From Metallyticus violacea (Eukaryota > Arthropoda > Insecta > Mantodea > Metallyticidae), in the NCBI GenBank assembly GCA_030762175.1, contig CM060834.1:66197501-66261500 (forward strand): 64,000 nucleotides of DNA. Direction: 5' to 3'. The notes under the pieces are model-generated. The model had not been told where the DNA came from and ran no database searches. It was given only the letters and a program-made list of their open reading frames with translations. A program made the position numbers and the translations under genes. This document shows, piece after piece, positions 48,057-61,800 of this stretch. How positions within the stretch are numbered: position 1 is the stretch's first letter; each line of letters opens with the position of its first letter.

Positions 48057-51000
48057 TTGATAGCCATAGACAAGCATATTATGCGCAAAGAATCTCGAAA
48101 AGAAAAAAATTTTTTTTCGAAGTTTGGAAACTTGCTTAGAATCACTTTTTTTCCATTCTTATTTGAGATAACTTGTTCTCTTTCATTATACTTGTTTGAT
48201 AGCCTTAGACAAGCATATTATGCGCAAAGAATCTCGAAAAGAAAAAAATTTTTTTTCGAAGTTTGGAAACTTCGTTAGAATCACTTTTTTTTCGTTCTTA
48301 TTTGAGATAACTTGTTCTCTTTCATTATACTAGTTTGATAGCCTTAGACAAGCACATTATGCGCAAAGAATCTCGAAAAGAAAAAAAATTTTTTTCGAAG
48401 TTTGGAAACTTCGTTGGAATCACTTTTTTTCCGTTCTTATTTAAGATTACTGGGTCTCTTTCATTATACAAGTTTGATAGCCTCAGACAAGCATATTATG
48501 CGCAAAGAATGTCGAAAAGAAAAAAATTTATTTCGAAGTTTGGAAACTTCGTTAGAATCGCTTTTTTTCCGTTCTTATTTGAGATAACTGGTTCTCTTTC
48601 ATTATACTAGTTTGATAGCCTCAGAGAAGCATATTATGCGCAAAGAATCTCTAAAAGAAATAATTTTTTTTTCGAAGTTTGGAAACTTCGTTAGAATCAC
48701 TTTTTTTCCGTTCTTATTTGAGATAACTGGTTCTCCTTCATTATACTAGTTTGATAGCCTCAGAAAAGCATAGGTATGCGCAAAGAATCTCGAAAAGAAA
48801 AAAATTTTTTTTCGAAGTTTGGAAACTTCGTTAGAATCACTTTTTTTCCATTCTTATTTGAGATAACTTGTTCTCTTTCATTATACTAGTTTGATAGCCT
48901 TAGACAAGCATATTATGCGCAAAGAATCTCGAAAAGAAAAAAATTTTTTTTCGAAGTTTGGAAACTTCGTTAGAATCACTTTTTTTCCGTTCTTATTTAA
49001 GATAACTTGTTCTCTTTCATTATACTAGTTTGATAGCCATTGACAAGCATATTATGCGCAAAGAATCTCGAAAAGAAAAAAATTTTTTTTCGAAGTTTGG
49101 AAACTTCCTTAGAATCACTTTTTTTCCATTCTTATTTGAGATAACTTGTTCTCTTTCATTATACTTGTTTGATAGCCTTAGACAAGCATATTATGCGCAA
49201 AGAATCTCGAAAAGAAAAAATTTTTTTTTCGAAGTTTGGAAACTTCGTTGGAATCACTTTTTTTCCGTTCTTATTTGAGATAACTTGTTCTCTTTCATTA
49301 TACTAGTTTGATAGCCTTAGACAAGCACATTATGCGCAAAGAATCTCGAAAAGAAAAAAATTTTTTTTCGAAGTTTGGAAACTTCGTTGGAATCACTTTT
49401 TTTCCGTTCTTATTTAAGATTACTGGTTCTCTTTCATTATACAAGTTTGATAGCCTCAGACAAGCATATTATGCGCAAAGAATGTCGAAAAGAAAAACAT
49501 TTTATTTCGAAGTTTGGAAACTTCGTTAGAATCACTTTTTTTCCGTTCTTATTTGAGATAACTGGTTCTCTTTCATTATACTAGTTTGATAGCCTCAGAG
49601 AAGCATATTATGCGCAAAGAATCTCTAAAAGAAATATTTTTTTTTTCGAAGTTTGGAAACTTCGTTAGAATCACTTTTTTTCCGTTCTTATTTGAGATAA
49701 CTGGTTCTCCTTCATTATACTAGTTTGATAGCCTCAAAAAAGCATAGGTATGCGCAAAGAATCTCGAAAAGAAAAAAATTTTTTTTCGAAGTTTGGAAAC
49801 TTCGTTAGAATCACTTTTATTCCGTTCTTATTTGAGATAACTTGTTCTCTTTCATTATACTAGTTTGATAGCCTCAGACAAGCATATTATGCGCAAAGAA
49901 TCTCGAAAAGAAAAAAATTTTTTTTCGAAGTTTGGAAACTTCCTTAGAATCACTTTTTTCCATTCTTATTTGATATAACTTGTTCTCTTTCATTATACTT
50001 GTTTGATAGCCTTAGACAAGCATATTATGCGCAAAGAATCTCGAAAAGAAAAAAATTTTTTTTCGAAGTTTGGAAACTTCGTTAGAATCACTTTTTTTCC
50101 ATTCTTATTTGAGATAACTTGTTCTCTTTCATTATACTAGTTTGATAGCCTTAGACAAGCATATTATGCGCAAAGAATCTCGAAAAGAAAAAAATTTTTT
50201 TTCGAAGTTTGGAAACTTCGTTAGAATCACTTTTTTTCCGTTCTTATTTAAGATAACTTGTTCTCTTTCATTATACTAGTTTGATAGCCATAGACAAGCA
50301 TATTATGCGCAAAGAATCTCGAAAAGAAAAAAATTTTTTTTCGAAGTTTGGAAACTTCCTTAGAATCACTTTTTTTCCATTCTTATTTGAGATAACTTGT
50401 TCTCTTTCATTATACTTGTTTGATAGCCTTAGACAAGCATATTATGCGCAAAGAATCTCGAAAAGAAAAAATTTTTTTTTCGAAGTTTGGAAACTTCGTT
50501 AGAATCACTTTTTTTCCGTTCTTATTTGAGATAACTTGTTCTCTTTCATTATACTAGTTTGATAGCCTTAGACAAGCACATTATGCGCAAAGAATCTCGA
50601 AAAGAAAAAAATTTTTTTTCGAAGTTTGGAAACTTCGTTGGAATCACTTTTTTTCCGTTCTTATTTAAGATTACTGGTTCTCTTTCATTATACAAGTTTG
50701 ATAGCCTCAGACAAGCATATTATGCGCAAAGAATGTCGAAAAGAAAAACATTTTATTTCGAAGTTTGGAAACTTCGTTAGAATCACTTTTTTTCCGTTCT
50801 TATTTGAGATAACTGGTTCTCTTTCATTATACTAGTTTGATAGCCTCAGAGAAGCATATTATGCGCAAAGAATCTCTAAAAGAAATATTTTTTTTTTCGA
50901 AGTTTGGAAACTTCGTTAGAATCACTTTTTTTCCGTTCTTATTTGAGATAACTGGTTCTCTTTCATTATACTAGTTTGATAGCCCCAGACAAGCATATGA

Positions 51001-52086
51001 TGCGCAAAGAATCTCGAAAAGAAAAAAATTTTTTTTCGAAGTTTGGAAACTTCGTTAGAATCACTTTTATTCCGTTCTTATTTGAGATAACTTGTTCTCT
51101 TTCATTATACTAGTTTGATAGCCTCAGACAAGCATATTATGCGCAAAGAATCTCGAAAAGAAAAAAAATTTTTTTCGAAGTTTGGAAACTTCCTTAGAAT
51201 CACTTTTTTCCATTCTTATTTGATATAACTTGTTCTCTTTCATTATACTTGTTTGATAGCCTTAGACAAGCATATTATGCGCAAAGAATCTCGAAAAGAA
51301 AAAAATTTTTTTTCGAAGTTTGGAAACTTCGTTAGAATCACTTTTTTTCCGTTCTTATTTGAGATAACTTGTTCTCTTTCATTATACTAGTTTGATAGCC
51401 TTAGACAAGCACATTATGCGCAAAGAATCTCGAAAAGAAAAAAAATTTTTTTCGAAGTTTGGAAACTTCGTTGGAATCACTTTTTTTCCGTTCTTATTTA
51501 AGATTACTGGTTCTCTTTCATTATACAAGTTTGATAGCCTCAGACAAGCATATTATGCGCAAAGAATGTCGAAAAGAAAAAAATTTATTTCGAAGTTTGG
51601 AAACTTCGTTAGAATCACTTTTTTTCCGTTCTTATTTGAGATAACTGGTTCTCTTTCATTATACTAGTTTGATAGCCTCAGAGAAGCATATTATGCGCAA
51701 AGAATCTCTAAAAGAAATAATTTTTTTTTCGAAGTTTGGAAACTTCGTTAGAATCACTTTTTTTCCGTTCTTATTTGAGATAACTGGTTCTCCTTCATTA
51801 TACTAGTTTGATAGCCTCAGAAAAGCATAGGTATGCGCAAAGAATCTCGAAAAGAAAAAAATTTTTTTTCGAAGTTTGGAAACTTCGTTAGAATCACTTT
51901 TTTTCCATTCTTATTTGAGATAACTTGTTCTCTTTCATTATACTAGTTTGATAGCCTTAGACAAGCATATTATGCGCAAAGAATCTCGAAAAGAAAAAAA
52001 TTTTTTTTCGAAGTTTGGAAACTTCGTTAGAATCACTTTTTTTCCGTTCTTATTTAAGATAACTTGTTCTCTTTCATTATACTAGT
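48057..52086. repeat. U-family HOR unit 1 (29 monomers: 7 + 9 + 13)
   Basis: Three CCATAGAC starts (48057, 49030 with CCATTGAC, 50281) subdivide the unit. The sub-units share ACTTGT, CAAGCACATT with the TTGGAATC cassette, TCTCTAAAAG, CTCCTTC/CATAGGTATG and CTTTTATTCC. Markers include TACTGGGTCTC (48450), GAATCGCTTTT (48556), CCTCAAAAAAGC (49733), CACTTTTTTCC with GATATAACTTG (49951) and, unusually, CCCCAGACAAGCATATGATG (50983), which otherwise belongs to the S family. Confidence 0.8.
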
Positions 52087-54866
52087 TTGATAGCCATAGA
52101 CAAGCATATTATGCGCAAAGAATCTCGAAAAGAAAAAAATTTTTTTTCGAAGTTTGGAAACTTCCTTAGAATCACTTTTTTTCCATTCTTATTTGAGATA
52201 ACTTGTTCTCTTTCATTATACTTGTTTGATAGCCTTAGACAAGCATATTATGCGCAAAGAATCTCGAAAAGAAAAAAATTTTTTTTCGAAGTTTGGAAAC
52301 TTCGTTAGAATCACTTTTTTTCCGTTCTTATTTGAGATAACTTGTTCTCTTTCATTATACTAGTTTGATAGCCTTAGACAAGCACATTATGCGCAAAGAA
52401 TCTCGAAAAGAAAAAAATTTTTTTTCGAAGTTTGGAAACTTCGTTGGAATCACTTTTTTTCCGTTCTTATTTAAGATTACTGGGTCTCTTTCATTATACA
52501 AGTTTGATAGCCTCAGACAAGCATATTATGCGCAAACAATGTCGAAAAGAAAAAAATTTATTTCGAAGTTTGGAAACTTCGTTAGAATCGCTTTTTATCC
52601 GTTCTTATTTGAGATAACTGGTTCTCTTTCATTATACTAGTTTGATAGCCTCAGAGAAGCATATTATGCGCAAAGAATCTCTAAAAGAAATAATTTTTTT
52701 TTCGAAGTTTGGAAACTTCGTTAGAATCACTTTTTTTCCGTTCTTATTTGAGATAACTGGTTCTCCTTCATTATACTAGTTTGATAGCCTCAGAAAAGCA
52801 TAGGTATGCGCAAAGAATCTCGAAAAGAAAAAAATTTTTTTTCGAAGTTTGGAAACTTCGTTAGAATCACTTTTTTTCCATTCTTATTTGAGATAACTTG
52901 TTCTCTTTCATTATACTAGTTTGATAGCCTTAGACAAGCATATTATGCGCAAAGAATCTCGAAAAGAAAAAAATTTTTTTTCGAAGTTTGGAAACTTCGT
53001 TAGAATCACTTTTTTTCCGTTCTTATTTAAGATAACTTGTTCTCTTTCATTATACTAGTTTGATAGCCATAGACAAGCATATTATGCGCAAAGAATCTCG
53101 AAAAGAAAAAAATTTTTTTTCGAAGTTTGGAAACTTCCTTAGAATCACTTTTTTTCCATTCTTATTTGAGATAACTTGTTCTCTTTCATTATACTTGTTT
53201 GATAGCCTTAGACAAGCATATTATGCGCAAAGAATCTCGAAAAGAAAAAATTTTTTTTTCGAAGTTTGGAAACTTCGTTAGAATCACTTTTTTTCCGTTC
53301 TTATTTGAGATAACTTGTTCTCTTTCATTATACTAGTTTGATAGCCTTAGACAAGCACATTATGCGCAAAGAATCTCGAAAAGAAAAAAATTTTTTTTCG
53401 AAGTTTGGAAACTTCGTTGGAATCACTTTTTTTCCGTTCTTATTTAAGATTACTGGTTCTCTTTCATTATACAAGTTTGATAGCCTCAGACAAGCATATT
53501 ATGCGCAAAGAATGTCGAAAAGAAAAACATTTTATTTCGAAGTTTGGAAACTTCGTTAGAATCACTTTTTTTCCGTTCTTATTTGAGATAACTGGTTCTC
53601 TTTCATTATACTAGTTTGATAGCCTCAGAGAAGCATATTATGCGCAAAGAATCTCTAAAAGAAATATTTTTTTTTTCGAAGTTTGGAAACTTCGTTAGAA
53701 TCACTTTTTTTCCGTTCTTATTTGAGATAACTGGTTCTCCTTCATTATACTAGTTTGATAGCCTCAAAAAAGCATAGGTATGCGCAAAGAATCTCGAAAA
53801 GAAAAAAATTTTTTTTCGAAGTTTGGAAACTTCGTTAGAATCACTTTTATTCCGTTCTTATTTGAGATAACTTGTTCTCTTTCATTATACTAGTTTGATA
53901 GCCTCAGACAAGCATATTATGCGCAAAGAATCTCGAAAAGAAAAAAATTTTTTTTCGAAGTTTGGAAACTTCCTTAGAATCACTTTTTTCCATTCTTATT
54001 TGATATAACTTGTTCTCTTTCATTATACTTGTTTGATAGCCTTAGACAAGCATATTATGCGCAAAGAATCTCGAAAAGAAAAAAATTTTTTTTCGAAGTT
54101 TGGAAACTTCGTTAGAATCACTTTTTTTCCGTTCTTATTTGAGATAACTTGTTCTCTTTCATTATACTAGTTTGATAGCCTTAGACAAGCACATTATGCG
54201 CAAAGAATCTCGAAAAGAAAAAAAATTTTTTTCGAAGTTTGGAAACTTCGTTGGAATCACTTTTTTTCCGTTCTTATTTAAGATTACTGGTTCTCTTTCA
54301 TTATACAAGTTTGATAGCCTCAGACAAGCATATTATGCGCAAAGAATGTCGAAAAGAAAAAAATTTATTTCGAAGTTTGGAAACTTCGTTAGAATCACTT
54401 TTTTTCCGTTCTTATTTGAGATAACTGGTTCTCTTTCATTATACTAGTTTGATAGCCTCAGAGAAGCATATTATGCGCAAAGAATCTCTAAAAGAAATAA
54501 TTTTTTTTTCGAAGTTTGGAAACTTCATTAGAATCACTTTTTTTCCGTTCTTATTTGAGATAACTGGTTCTCCTTCATTATACTAGTTTGATAGCCTCAG
54601 AAAAGCATAGGTATGCGCAAAGAATCTCGAAAAGAAAAAAATTTTTTTTCGAAGTTTGGAAACTTCGTTAGAATCACTTTTTTTCCATTCTTATTTGAGA
54701 TAACTTGTTCTCTTTCATTATACTAGTTTGATAGCCTTAGACAAGCATATTATGCGCAAAGAATCTCGAAAAGAAAAAAATTTTTTTTCGAAGTTTGGAA
54801 ACTTCGTTAGAATCACTTTTTTTCCGTTCTTATTTAAGATAACTTGTTCTCTTTCATTATACTAGT
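52087..54866. repeat. U-family HOR unit 2 (20 monomers: 7 + 13)
   Basis: Matches unit 1 at +4,030 bp over its first part, including the private TACTGGGTCTC (52480), GAATCGCTTTTTATCC (52586) and CCTCAAAAAAGC (53763). It then matches at +2,780 bp (20 monomers exactly) over the CAAGCACATT, cassette and CATAGGTATG part near 54.2-54.6 kb. Relative to unit 1 it lacks a nine-monomer sub-unit. Confidence 0.82.
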
Positions 54867-55829
54867 TTGATAGCCATAGACAAGCATATTATGCGCAAAG
54901 AATCTCGAAAAGAAAAAAATTTTTTTTCGAAGTTTGGAAACTTCCTTAGAATCACTTTTTTTCCATTCTTATTTGAGATAACTTGTTCTCTTTCATTATA
55001 CTTGTTTGATAGCCTTAGACAAGCATATTATGCGCAAAGAATCTCGAAAAGAAAAAAATTTTTTTTCGAAGTTTGGAAACTTCGTTAGAATCACTTTTTT
55101 TCCGTTCTTATTTGAGATAACTTGTTCTCTTTCATTATACTAGTTTGATAGCCTTAGACAAGCACATTATGCGCAAAGAATCTCGAAAAGAAAAAAATTT
55201 TTTTTCGAAGTTTGGAAACTTCGTTGGAATCACTTTTTTTCCGTTCTTATTTAAGATAACTTGTTCTCTTTCATTATACTAGTTTGATAGCCATAGACAA
55301 GCATATTATGCGCAAAGAATCTCGAAAAGAAAAAAATTTTTTTTCGAAGTTTGGAAACTTCCTTAGAATCACTTTTTTTCCATTCTTATTTGAGATAACT
55401 TGTTCTCTTTCATTATACTTGTTTGATAGCCTTAGACAAGCATATTATGCGCAAAGAATCTCGAAAAGAAAAATTTTTTTTTTCGAAGTTTGGAAACTTC
55501 GTTAGAATCACTTTTTTTCCGTTCTTATTTGAGATAACTTGTTCTCTTTCATTATACTAGTTTGATAGCCTTAGACAAGCACATTATGCGCAAAGAATCT
55601 CGAAAAGAAAAAAATTTTTTTTCGAAGTTTGGAAACTTCGTTGGAATCACTTTTTTTCCGTTCTTATTTAAGATTACTGGTTCTCTTTCATTATACAAGT
55701 TTGATAGCCTCAGACAAGCATATTATGCGCAAAGAATGTCGAAAAGAAAAAAATTTTTTTTCGAAGTTTGGAAACTTCGTTAGAATCACTTTTTTTCCGT
55801 TCTTATTTGAGATAACTGGTTCTCTTTCA
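54867..55829. repeat. Short U-type steps before the P insertion
   Basis: Two CCATAGAC monomers only three monomers (417 bp) apart (54867, 55284). Between them a TTGGAATC monomer runs directly into AAGATAACTTG instead of AAGATTACTGG/ACAAGT, a chimeric join. The same three-monomer step recurs at 58062-58479, 3,195 bp downstream, so it was duplicated as part of a larger block. Confidence 0.75.
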
Positions 55830-57060
55830 TTATACTACTTTGATAGCCTCAGAAAAGCATATTATGCGCAAAGAATCTCGAAAAGAAAAAATATATTTTT
55901 TCGAAGATTGGAAACCTCGTTAGAATCACTTTTTTTCCGTTCTTATTTGAGATAACTGGTTCTCTTTCATTATACTAGTTTGATAGCCTCAGACAAGCAT
56001 ATTATGCGCAAAGAATCTCGAAAAGAAAAAAATTTTTTTCGAAGTTTGGAAACTTCCTTAGAATCACTTTTTTTCCATTCTTATTTGAGATAACTTGTTC
56101 TCTTTCATTATACTTGTTTGATAGCCTTAGACAAGCATATTATGCGCAAAGAATCTCGAAAAGAAAAAAATTTTTTTTCGAAGTTTGGAAACTTCGTTAG
56201 AATCACTTTTTTTCCGTTCTTATTTAAGATTACTGGTTCTCTTTCATTATACTAGTTTGATAGCCTCAGACAAGCATATTATGCGCAAAGAATCTCGAAA
56301 AGAAAAAAAATTTTTTTCGAAGTTTGGAAACTTCCTTAGAATCACTTTTTTTCCATTCTTATTTGAGATAACTTGTTCTCTTTCATTATACTAGTTTGAT
56401 AGCCTTAGACAAGCATATTATGCGCAAAGAATCTCGAAAAGAAAAAAATTTTTTTTCGAAGTTTGGAAACTTCGTTAGAATCAATTTTTTTCCGTTCTTA
56501 TTTAAGATAACTTGTTCTCTTTCATTATACTAGTTTGATAGCCTTAGACAAGCATATTATGCGCAAAGAATCTCGAAAAGAAAAAAATTTTTTTTCGAAG
56601 TTTGGAAACTTCGTTAGAAAAACTTTTTTTCCATTCTTATTTGAGATAACTGGTTCTCTTTCATTATACTAGTTTGATAGCCTCAGACAAGCATATTATG
56701 CGCAAAGAATCTCGAAAAGAAAAAAATTTTTTTTCGAAGTTTGGAAACTTCGTTAGAATCATTTTTTTCCATTCTTATTTGAGATAACTGGTTCTCTTTC
56801 ATTATACTAGTTTGATAGCCTCAGACAAGCATATTATGCGCAAAGAATCTCGAAAAGAAAAAAAATTTTTTTCGAAGTTTGGAAACTTCGTTAGAATCAC
56901 TTTTTTTCCGTTCTTATTTGAGATAACTGGTTCTCTTTCATTATACTAGTTTGAGAGCCTCAGAAAAGCATATTATGCGCAAAGAATCTCGAAAAGAAAA
57001 AATTTTTTTTTCGAAGATTGGAAAGCTCGTTAGAATCACTTTTTTTCCGTTCTTATTTGA
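55830..57060. repeat. P-module fragment inside the U zone (about 9 monomers)
   Basis: Begins at ACTACTTTG (55836) followed by the ATATATTTTTTCG monomer. It continues through CTTCCTTAG, AAGATTACTGG, GAAAAACTTTTTTT (56617), GAGAGCC (56952) and GATTGGAAAGCTCG (57014), in the same order as 4280-5510. Both flanks are U-type, and the right flank resumes at GATAACTTG/GATATAACTTG near 57060-57200. The fragment replaces or interrupts the U pattern and recombined in register. Confidence 0.82.
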
Positions 57061-58894
57061 GATAACTTGTTCTCTTTCATTATACTAGTTTGATAGCCTC
57101 AGACAAGCATATTATGCGCAAAGAATCTCGAAAAGAAAAAAATTTTTTTTCGAAGTTTGGAAACTTCCTTAGAATCACTTTTTTCCATTCTTATTTGATA
57201 TAACTTGTTCTCTTTCATTATACTTGTTTGATAGCCTTAGACAAGCATATTATGCGCAAAGAATCTCGAAAAGAAAAAAATTTTTTTTCGAAGTTTGGAA
57301 ACTTCGTTAGAATCACTTTTTTTCCGTTCTTATTTGAGATAACTTGTTCTCTTTCATTATACTAGTTTGATAGCCTTAGACAAGCACATTATGCGCAAAG
57401 AACCTCGAAAAGAAAAAAAATTTTTTTCGAAGTTTGGAAACTTCGTTGGAATCACTTTTTTTCCGTTCTTATTTAAGATTACTGGTTCTCTTTCATTATA
57501 CAAGTTTGATAGCCTCAGACAAGCATATTATGCGCAAAGAATGTCGAAAAGAAAAAAATTTATTTCGAAGTTTGGAAACTTCGTTAGAATCACTTTTTTT
57601 CCGTTCTTATTTGAGATAACTGGTTCTCTTTCATTATACTAGTTTGATAGCCTCAGAGAAGCATATTATGCGCAAAGAATCTCTAAAAGAAATAATTTTT
57701 TTTTCGAAGTTTGGAAACTTCGTTAGAATCACTTTTTTTCCGTTCTTATTTGAGATAACTGGTTCTCCTTCATTATACTAGTTTGATAGCCTCAGAAAAG
57801 CATAGGTATGCGCAAAGAATCTCGAAAAGAAAAAAATTTTTTTTCGAAGTTTGGAAACTTCGTTAGAATCACTTTTTTTCCATTCTTATTTGAGATAACT
57901 TGTTCTCTTTCATTATACTAGTTTGATAGCCTTAGACAAGCATATTATGCGCAAAGAATCTCGAAAAGAAAAAAATTTTTTTTCGAAGTTTGGAAACTTC
58001 GTTAGAATCACTTTTTTTCCGTTCTTATTTAAGATAACTTGTTCTCTTTCATTATACTAGTTTGATAGCCATAGACAAGCATATTATGCGCAAAGAATCT
58101 CGAAAAGAAAAAAATTTTTTTTCGAAGTTTGGAAACTTCCTTAGAATCACTTTTTTTCCATTCTTATTTGAGATAACTTGTTCTCTTTCATTATACTTGT
58201 TTGATAGCCTTAGACAAGCATATTATGCGCAAAGAATCTCGAAAAGAAAAAAATTTTTTTTCGAAGTTTGGAAACTTCGTTAGAATCACTTTTTTTCCGT
58301 TCTTATTTGAGATAACTTGTTCTCTTTCATTATACTAGTTTGATAGCCTTAGACAAGCACATTATGCGCAAAGAATCTCGAAAAGAAAAAAATTTTTTTT
58401 CGAAGTTTGGAAACTTCGTTGGAATCACTTTTTTTCCGTTCTTATTTAAGATAACTTGTTCTCTTTCATTATACTAGTTTGATAGCCATAGACAAGCATA
58501 TTATGCGCAAAGAATCTCGAAAAGAAAAAAATTTTTTTTCGAAGTTTGGAAACTTCCTTAGAATCACTTTTTTTCCATTCTTATTTGAGATAACTTGTTC
58601 TCTTTCATTATACTTGTTTGATAGCCTTAGACAAGCACATTATGCGCAAAGAATCTCGAAAAGAAAAAAAATTTTTTTCGAAGTTTGGAAACTTCGTTGG
58701 AATCACTTTTTTTCCGTTCTTATTTAAGATTACTGGTTCTCTTTCATTATACAAGTTTGATAGCCTCAGACAAGCATATTATGCGCAAAGAATGTCGAAA
58801 AGAAAAAAATTTTATTTCGAAGTTTGGAAACTTCGTTAGAATCACTTTTTTTCCGTTCTTATTTGAGATAACTGGTTCTCTTTCATTATACTAG
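57061..58894. repeat. U-family block repeated from 53.9-55.8 kb
   Basis: CACTTTTTCC/GATATAACTTG (57176), CAAGCACATT with GAACCTCG (57399), cassette, TCTCTAAAAG, CTCCTTC/CATAGGTATG, CCATAGAC (58062) and CCATAGAC again (58479) reproduce the upstream block at +3,195 bp (23 monomers minus 2 bases). After 58618 a further TTGGAATC cassette leads into the last P module. Confidence 0.78.
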
Positions 58895-61800
58895 TTTGAT
58901 AGCCTCAGACAAGCATATTATGCGCAAAGAATCTCGAAAAGAAAAAAAAATTTTTTCGAAGTTTGGAAACTTCCTTAGAATCACTTTTTTTCCTTTCTTA
59001 TTTGAGATAACTTGTTCTCTATCATTATACTAGTTTGATAGCCTTAGACAAGCATATTATGCGCAAAGAATCTCGAAAAGAAAAAAATTTTTTTCCAAGT
59101 TTGGAAACTTCGTTAGAATCACTTTTTTTCCGTTCTTATTTAAGATAACTTGTTCTCTTTCATTATACTAGTTTGATAGCCTTAGACAAGCATATTATGC
59201 GCAAAGAATCTCGAAAAGAAAAAAATTTTTTTTCGAAGTTTGGAAACTTCTTTGGAATCACTTTTTTTCCGTTCTTATTTGAGATAACTGGTTCTCTTTC
59301 ATTATACTACTTTGATAGCCTCAGAAAAGCATATTATGCGCAAAGAATCTCGAAAAGAAAAAATATATTTTTTCGAAGATTGGAAACCTCGTTAGAATCA
59401 CTTTTTTTCCGTTCTTATTTGAGATAACTGGTTCTCTTTCATTATACTAGTTTGATAGCCTCAGACAAGCATATTATGCGCAAAGAATCTCGAAAAGAAA
59501 AAAATTTTTTTCGAAGTTTGGAAACTTCCTTAGAATCACTTTTTTTCCATTCTTATTTGAGATAACTTGTTCTCTTTCATTATACTTGTTTGATAGCCTT
59601 AGACAAGCATATTATGCGCAAAGAATCTCGAAAAGAAAAAAATTTTTTTTCGAAGTTTGGAAACTTCGTTAGAATCACTTTTTTTCCGTTCTTATTTAAG
59701 ATTACTGGTTCTCTTTCATTATACTAGTTTGATAGCCTCAGACAAGCATATTATGCGCAAAGAATCTCGAAAAGAAAAAAAATTTTTTTCGAAGTTTGGA
59801 AACTTCCTTAGAATCACTTTTTTTCCATTCTTATTTGAGATAACTTGTTCTCTTTCATTATACTAGTTTGATAGCCTTAGACAAGCATATTATGCGCAAA
59901 GAATCTCGAAAAGAAAAAAATTTTTTTTCGAAGTTTGGAAAATTCGTTAGAATCACTTTTTTTCCGTTCTTATTTAAGATAACTTGTTCTCTTTCATTAT
60001 ACTAGTTTGATAGCCTTAGACAAGCATATTATGCGCAAAGAATCTCGAAAAGAAAAAAATTTTTTTTCGAAGTTTGGAAACTTCGTTAGAAAAACTTTTT
60101 TTCCATTCTTATTTGAGATAACTGGTTCTCTTTCATTATACTAGTTTGATAGCCTCAGACAAGCATATTATGCGCAAAGAATCTCGAAAAGAAAAAAATT
60201 TTTTTTCGAAGTTTGGAAACTTCGTTAGAATCACTTTTTTTCCATTCTTATTTGAGATAACTGGTTCTCTTTCATTATACTAGTTTGATAGCCTCAGACA
60301 AGCATATTATGCGCAAAGAATCTCGAAAAGAAAAAAATTTTTTTTCGAAGTTTGGAAACTTCGTTAGAATCACTTTTTTTCCGTTCTTATTTGAGATAAC
60401 TGGTTCTCTTTCATTATACTAGTTTGAGAGCCTCAGAAAAGCATATTATGCGCAAAGAATCTCGAAAAGAAAAAATTTTTTTTTCGAAGATTGGAAAGCT
60501 CGTTAGAATCACTTTTTTTCCGTTCTTATTTGAGATAACTGGTTCTCTTTCATTATACTAGTTTGATAGCATCAGACAAGCATATTATGCGCAAAGAATC
60601 TCGAAAAGAAAAAAATTTTTTTTCGAAGTTTGGAAACTTCCATAGAATCACTTTTTATCCATTCTTATTTGAGATAACTTGTTCTCTTTCATTATACTAG
60701 TTTGATAGCCTTAGACAAGCATATTATGCGCAAAGAATCTCGAAAAGAAAAAAATTTTTTTTCGAAGTTTGGAAACTTCGTTAGAATCACTTTTTTTCCG
60801 TTCTTATTTAAAATAACTTGTTCTCTTTCATTATACTAGTTTGATAGCCTGAGACAAGCATATTATGCGCAAAGAATCTCGAAAAGAAAAAAATTTTTTT
60901 TCGAAGTTTTGAAACTTCGTTAGAATCACTTTTTTTCCGTTCTTATTTTAGATAACTGGTTCTCTTTCATTATACTAGTTTGATAGCCTCAGACAAGCAT
61001 ATTATGCCCAAAGAATCTCGAAAAGAAAAAAATTTTTTTTCGAAGTTTGGAAACTTCCTTAGAATCACTTTTTTTCCATTCTTATTTGAGATAACTTGTT
61101 CTCTTTCATTATACTTGTTTGATAGCCTTAGACAAGCATATTATGCGCAAAGAATCTCGAAAAGAAAAAAATTTTTTTTCGAAGTTTGGAAACTTCGTTG
61201 GAATCACTTTTTTTCCGTTCTTATTTAAGATTACTGGTTCTCTTTCATTATACAAGTTTGATAGCCTCAGACAAGCATATTATGCGCAAAGAATGTCGAA
61301 AAGAAAAAAATTTATTTTCGAAGTTTGGAAACTTCGTTAGAATCACTTTTTTTCCGTTCTTATTTGAGATAACTGGTTCTCTTTCATTATACTACTTTGA
61401 TAGCCTCAGAAAATCTTATTATGCGCAAAGAATCTCGAAAAGAAAAATATTTTTTTTCGAAGATTGGAAACCTCGTTAGAATCACTTTTTTTCCGTTCTT
61501 ATTTGAGATAACTGGTTCTCTTTCATTATACTAGTTTGATAGCCTCAGACAAGCATATTATGCGCAAAGAATCTCGAAAAGAAAAAATTTTTTTTCGAAG
61601 TTTGGAAACTTCGTTAGAATCACTTTTTTTCCATTCTTATTTAAGATTACTGGTTCTCTTTCATTATACTAGTTTGATAGCCTCAGACAAGCATATTATT
61701 CGCAAAGAATCTCGAAAAGAAAAAAAATTTTTTTCGAAGTTTGGAAACTTCCTTAGAATCACTTTTTTTCCAATCTTATTTGGGATAACTTGTTCTCTTT

